From: Sporomusa acidovorans
Lineage (GTDB): Bacteria; Bacillota; Negativicutes; Sporomusales; Sporomusaceae
Direction: 5' to 3' (one strand)
Assembly: GCF_002257695.2 (NCBI RefSeq)
Contig: NZ_CP155571.1
DNA length: 64,000 nucleotides
How positions within the stretch are numbered: position 1 is the first letter of the stretch; each line of letters starts with the position of its first letter. The translations under genes were made by a program, and so were the position numbers. The notes under the pieces were generated by a model, which was not told the DNA's origin, did not search any database, and worked only from the letters and a program-made list of their open reading frames with translations. Shown here piece by piece: positions 61,219 through 64,000 of this stretch.

Positions 61219-63183
61219 ATGAACAAGAAATGTAAACAAAAAAGTACACTCTTAGCACTGATGGTGGGACTGACGCTGTCTTCGCTAAATTTTACTGCCG
61301 CGACAGCAGACGAGGACCCGACTTTTGACTTGGATCAGGTAGTCGTTACGGCTACTAAAACGGAGAAAAAGGTCAAGGAAGTACCGGTAGCCGTAGAGAT
61401 TATTACCAGAGAAGAAATGGACAAGAAAAATATTAAGCGTGTAGACGATGCCCTGAAAAATATTACCGGTGTCTATGTTCAGCAAGGTAAAGGTATTATG
61501 GGCGGAGCGAGTACAGATAAAATTGTCATGCGGGGATTTGGCTCGCAAAAACAAGTGCTTGTTATGATTGACGGTCAACCGATTAATGAAGGTTATAATG
61601 GCGGGGTTAGTTTAGCGAATATACCTACGGACAATATTGATAGAATTGAGGTAATTAAAGGCCCGGCATCGGCGTTGTATGGTTCTAATGCGATGGGCGG
61701 TGTTATCAATATCATCACCCAAGATAAAGCCAAGCAAGAGACGATAATTCGCAGCGGTATCGGCGGCCAGGGAACAAATAGTCAATCTGTTTACACCAGT
61801 GGCAGTGCCGGTAATTTTGATTACTTCATTACAGCGCAAAGAACCTCTGCCGATGGATATGTAACCAATCCCGGCAACCCTGCGCAAGGCGACAATGGAA
61901 TGAAGAGAGAACTGCTTGATGGTAAATTGGTCTATCATGTGGATGATCATAGCAAGATAAGCCTGTCCGGGGGGAGCAACAACTTTAAATATTTCTATAA
62001 GGGTATTACTGACCGTGGGGAGTCAAATGAAGATAGCTGGACATTAAGCTATGAAAATAAACTAAATAGCACTAGTTCTCTAAAACTAAGCTATGGCGAA
62101 AAAAAAGTAGATTATTGGTATGTGTCTAGCGGCAGTTATACCGCTAATCCTTCTAAAACCACCCAGGGAGAAGTCCAATATGATTTTAAGCTAAGGGACA
62201 AAGATTCGCTTACTGTTGGCTATTCATATCGAACAGAGCAGGCAAATTCTTTTGCCAAAGCTGCAAATATTGGAGGAAAAACCGAAACTGACTCCTTCTA
62301 TTTGCAGGATGAACACAAGGTAAATGATAGTACCATGCTTTATTTGGGTGGACGGTATGACAACTGGCGGTTCTATGACGGGTATACCACTGTAAATAGT
62401 AAGGGGACTACTAATCAAATTCCGGAAAGCAAGGAAAACAGCTTTAATCCTAAAGTAGGGGTAGTTCATAAGGTTAATGACAAATTGACACTGCGTTCTT
62501 CTATCGGTACGGCATTCCGGGCACCTAATGAGTACGAATTGGCTAAAGACTGGGTAAACGGCAGTACGATTTATAAATGCAATCCCGGTTTGCAACCTGA
62601 AAAAAGCACGAACTATGAGTTGGGCTTTGATTATCAGGCAGATAAAACACTGCTGGCTAAGATGAGTATTTTTCACAGTAACGTTACGGACGCCATTGGT
62701 CTGAAATCAACGAAATCAGGGGCGACAACCGTAAAGCAATACATTAATTCGGATAAGGTAAGAATCAATGGCTTGGAGTTTGGCTTGACTAAGCAGTTGA
62801 GCGATGCTTGGAGTAGTTTTGTTAATTATACATATACTGATGCGAAAATAGTAAAAAGTGCCATAGCGCCTGAAGATATAGGCGAACAACTTGCCGACGT
62901 TCCCAAACATATGTTTAATATTGGCGTTAATTATTCGGCAGGCCGTTGGCAAGGCAGTCTAACCGGCAATTATCAAAGTAACTCCAACGAGCCGGGTAAA
63001 CAAGGACAAAAAGGGTATGGTACCAACGAATCCCATTTTATTGTAGATACGAAGGTATCGTATAAAATGACGAAAGATACTAGTATTTCCCTTAGCGTAG
63101 ACAATCTGTTTGATAAAAAATACTATGTATATTACTTGGCCGCACCCCGGACAGCTTATCTGGAACTCACTCATAAATTTTAA
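61219..63183 (+). CDS. TonB-dependent outer-membrane receptor (second)
   Basis: 654 residues from ATG 61219 (ATGGAGG upstream). Signal peptide to about residue 30 (SLNFTAATADEDP); TonB box QVVVTATKTEK; plug (VDDALKNITGVYVQQGKGIM, KIVMRGFGSQKQVLVMIDGQ, IDRIEVIKGPASALYGSNAM, GGVINIITQDK); barrel to the terminal VDNLFDKKYYVYYLAAPRTA then YLELTHKF. BtuB/CirA-like class. Followed by a FecCD-type permease, so iron-chelate, heme or corrinoid uptake is likely. Confidence 0.94.
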   Translation: MNKKCKQKSTLLALMVGLTLSSLNFTAATADEDPTFDLDQVVVTATKTEKKVKEVPVAVEIITREEMDKKNIKRVDDALKNITGVYVQQGKGIMGGASTDKIVMRGFGSQKQVLVMIDGQPINEGYNGGVSLANIPTDNIDRIEVIKGPASALYGSNAMGGVINIITQDKAKQETIIRSGIGGQGTNSQSVYTSGSAGNFDYFITAQRTSADGYVTNPGNPAQGDNGMKRELLDGKLVYHVDDHSKISLSGGSNNFKYFYKGITDRGESNEDSWTLSYENKLNSTSSLKLSYGEKKVDYWYVSSGSYTANPSKTTQGEVQYDFKLRDKDSLTVGYSYRTEQANSFAKAANIGGKTETDSFYLQDEHKVNDSTMLYLGGRYDNWRFYDGYTTVNSKGTTNQIPESKENSFNPKVGVVHKVNDKLTLRSSIGTAFRAPNEYELAKDWVNGSTIYKCNPGLQPEKSTNYELGFDYQADKTLLAKMSIFHSNVTDAIGLKSTKSGATTVKQYINSDKVRINGLEFGLTKQLSDAWSSFVNYTYTDAKIVKSAIAPEDIGEQLADVPKHMFNIGVNYSAGRWQGSLTGNYQSNSNEPGKQGQKGYGTNESHFIVDTKVSYKMTKDTSISLSVDNLFDKKYYVYYLAAPRTAYLELTHKF

Positions 63184-63286
63184 GGATTATCGTTAAACAG
63201 TTACATAAGTTTTGGCAATTAAGAGGTTGTTTTATTTTTGAGAATGTTTTCATTGATTTATAAGATACCAAGGAAGGTGAGGAATT

Positions 63287-64000
63287 TTGCCGGAAATCAG
63301 CAGCAGCATTTGTGCTCAGGACGGTGCAGCAAAACTCAAAGCGATCTATGTCAGGCAGACAGGAAAAAAATATGTCATTTTAGTATTCCTTGTTTTGCTG
63401 CTGACAACGCTGGCCTTGTTTTCTATTTCGATTGGCACAGCTTCGATCAGTGTCGGTGATGTAGTGAAGGCTATCAGCAATAAGGTGCTCCCTACGCAAT
63501 ACGAATATGCCAACAATCTGGCTGATACGATTGTTATGAAACTCAGGTTTCCGCGTGTTCTGTTGGCTGTTCTTACCGGGATCAGCCTGGCTGGTGCGGG
63601 CGCTGTTATGCAGGGCATTCTCCACAATCCGCTGGTCAGTCCTTATACGTTAGGGATGTCGGGGGCGGCGTCCTTAGGTGCAGCCATTGCCATTGTGCTG
63701 GGGAAAGGCGTATTTGGCAGCATTTTTGACAGTATGGGCCCCTATTTTATTGCTTTTAATGCATTTATTTTCGGGTTTGTTACCATCTTTGTCATTATCG
63801 GCTTTGCCCGGATGAAGGGCGGTTCACCGGCTACCCTGGTACTGGCCGGGGTTGCTCTAGGCTATATTTTCTCTGCCGGGGTATCGGCTTTGAAGTATTT
63901 TTCCAATAATGACGCTTTAAAAGACCTTGTTGTCTGGCTGATGGGCGGTATGTGGGGCGCAACCTGGCAGTCGGTGGGGTTATTAGTGCCTATTGTAACT
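63287..64000 (+). CDS. FecCD-family ABC permease, 3' end outside the window
   Basis: 238 codons visible and open to the window edge. TTG at 63287 with AGGTGAGGA upstream. Hydrophobic segments and signatures of FecCD/BtuC: KYVILVFLVLLLTTLALFSI, KLRFPRVLLAVLTGISLAGA, GAVMQGILHNPLVSPYTLGM, SGAASLGAAIAIVLGK and VVWLMGGMWGATW. Imports iron-chelates, heme or cobalamin across the inner membrane; cognate ATPase and binding protein should follow beyond the window. Confidence 0.9.
   Translation, partial: MPEISSSICAQDGAAKLKAIYVRQTGKKYVILVFLVLLLTTLALFSISIGTASISVGDVVKAISNKVLPTQYEYANNLADTIVMKLRFPRVLLAVLTGISLAGAGAVMQGILHNPLVSPYTLGMSGAASLGAAIAIVLGKGVFGSIFDSMGPYFIAFNAFIFGFVTIFVIIGFARMKGGSPATLVLAGVALGYIFSAGVSALKYFSNNDALKDLVVWLMGGMWGATWQSVGLLVPIVT

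Overview
The window looks like chromosomal DNA of a Negativicutes bacterium (Sporomusa/Pelosinus-like: a Firmicute lineage with an outer membrane). The protein families, AGGAGG-type ribosome sites, frequent TTG/GTG starts and FliW/CsrA-type flagellin control logic look Firmicute. TonB-ExbB-ExbD, TonB-dependent receptors and an RND pump require an outer membrane. No rRNA, tRNA, CRISPR array or intact mobile element was seen.

Layout. 1-9.6 kb: late flagellar operon (two tandem flgK paralogues, flgL, fliD, a FliT/FlgN-like chaperone, fliS, a short csrA) and a large flagellin gene with a structured leader carrying CsrA-type GGA sites. 9.8-21.4 kb: AT-rich glycosylation island, with three glycosyltransferase proteins (one fused to a methyltransferase, one with TPR-like repeats), FabH-like ketosynthase, acyl carrier protein, PglD/NeuD-type acyltransferase, methyltransferase, beta-propeller protein, GNAT/FemAB-like acyltransferase, and FdtA/FdtB enzymes for a dTDP-3-amino-3,6-dideoxyhexose. 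This probably makes an acylated amino sugar for flagellin. 21.7-24.4 kb: an unusual divergent cluster of an AEP-primase-like protein, a HAD nucleotidase and a PIN nuclease with a long basic tail. 24.7-29.9 kb: MarR regulator and RND efflux pair. 30.0-32.1 kb: two-component system with the same palindrome pair in front of each gene. 32.4-32.7 kb: remnant of an L-asparaginase gene. 32.8-33.5 kb: L,D-transpeptidase.

33.5-41.5 kb (minus strand): hydroxy-acid/sugar-acid catabolism, with a LarA-family nickel racemase/epimerase, a split UxaA-type dehydratase, GntP permease, CdaR regulator, a soluble chemoreceptor-like protein sharing the CdaR ligand domain, and an ArsB/NhaD transporter. A broken IS5-like transposase separates this from 42.6-47.2 kb, a TRAP transporter plus second LarA-superfamily protein behind a consensus sigma-54 promoter and several palindromes. 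47.4-54.6 kb: second ArsB/NhaD paralogue, FAD dehydrogenase, PAS/HD-GYP protein, a Met/His-rich secreted protein and a two-component system whose sensor has a similar Met/His-rich insert.

54.8-64 kb: ExbB-ExbD-TonB, two TonB-dependent receptors, ECF S-component, methyltransferase, a divergent Rex-like regulator and the start of a FecCD permease. This is an outer-membrane uptake region in which the main transcription units are preceded by terminator-like hairpins, three in a row before the second receptor. All functions are inferred from sequence reading; no database search was run.
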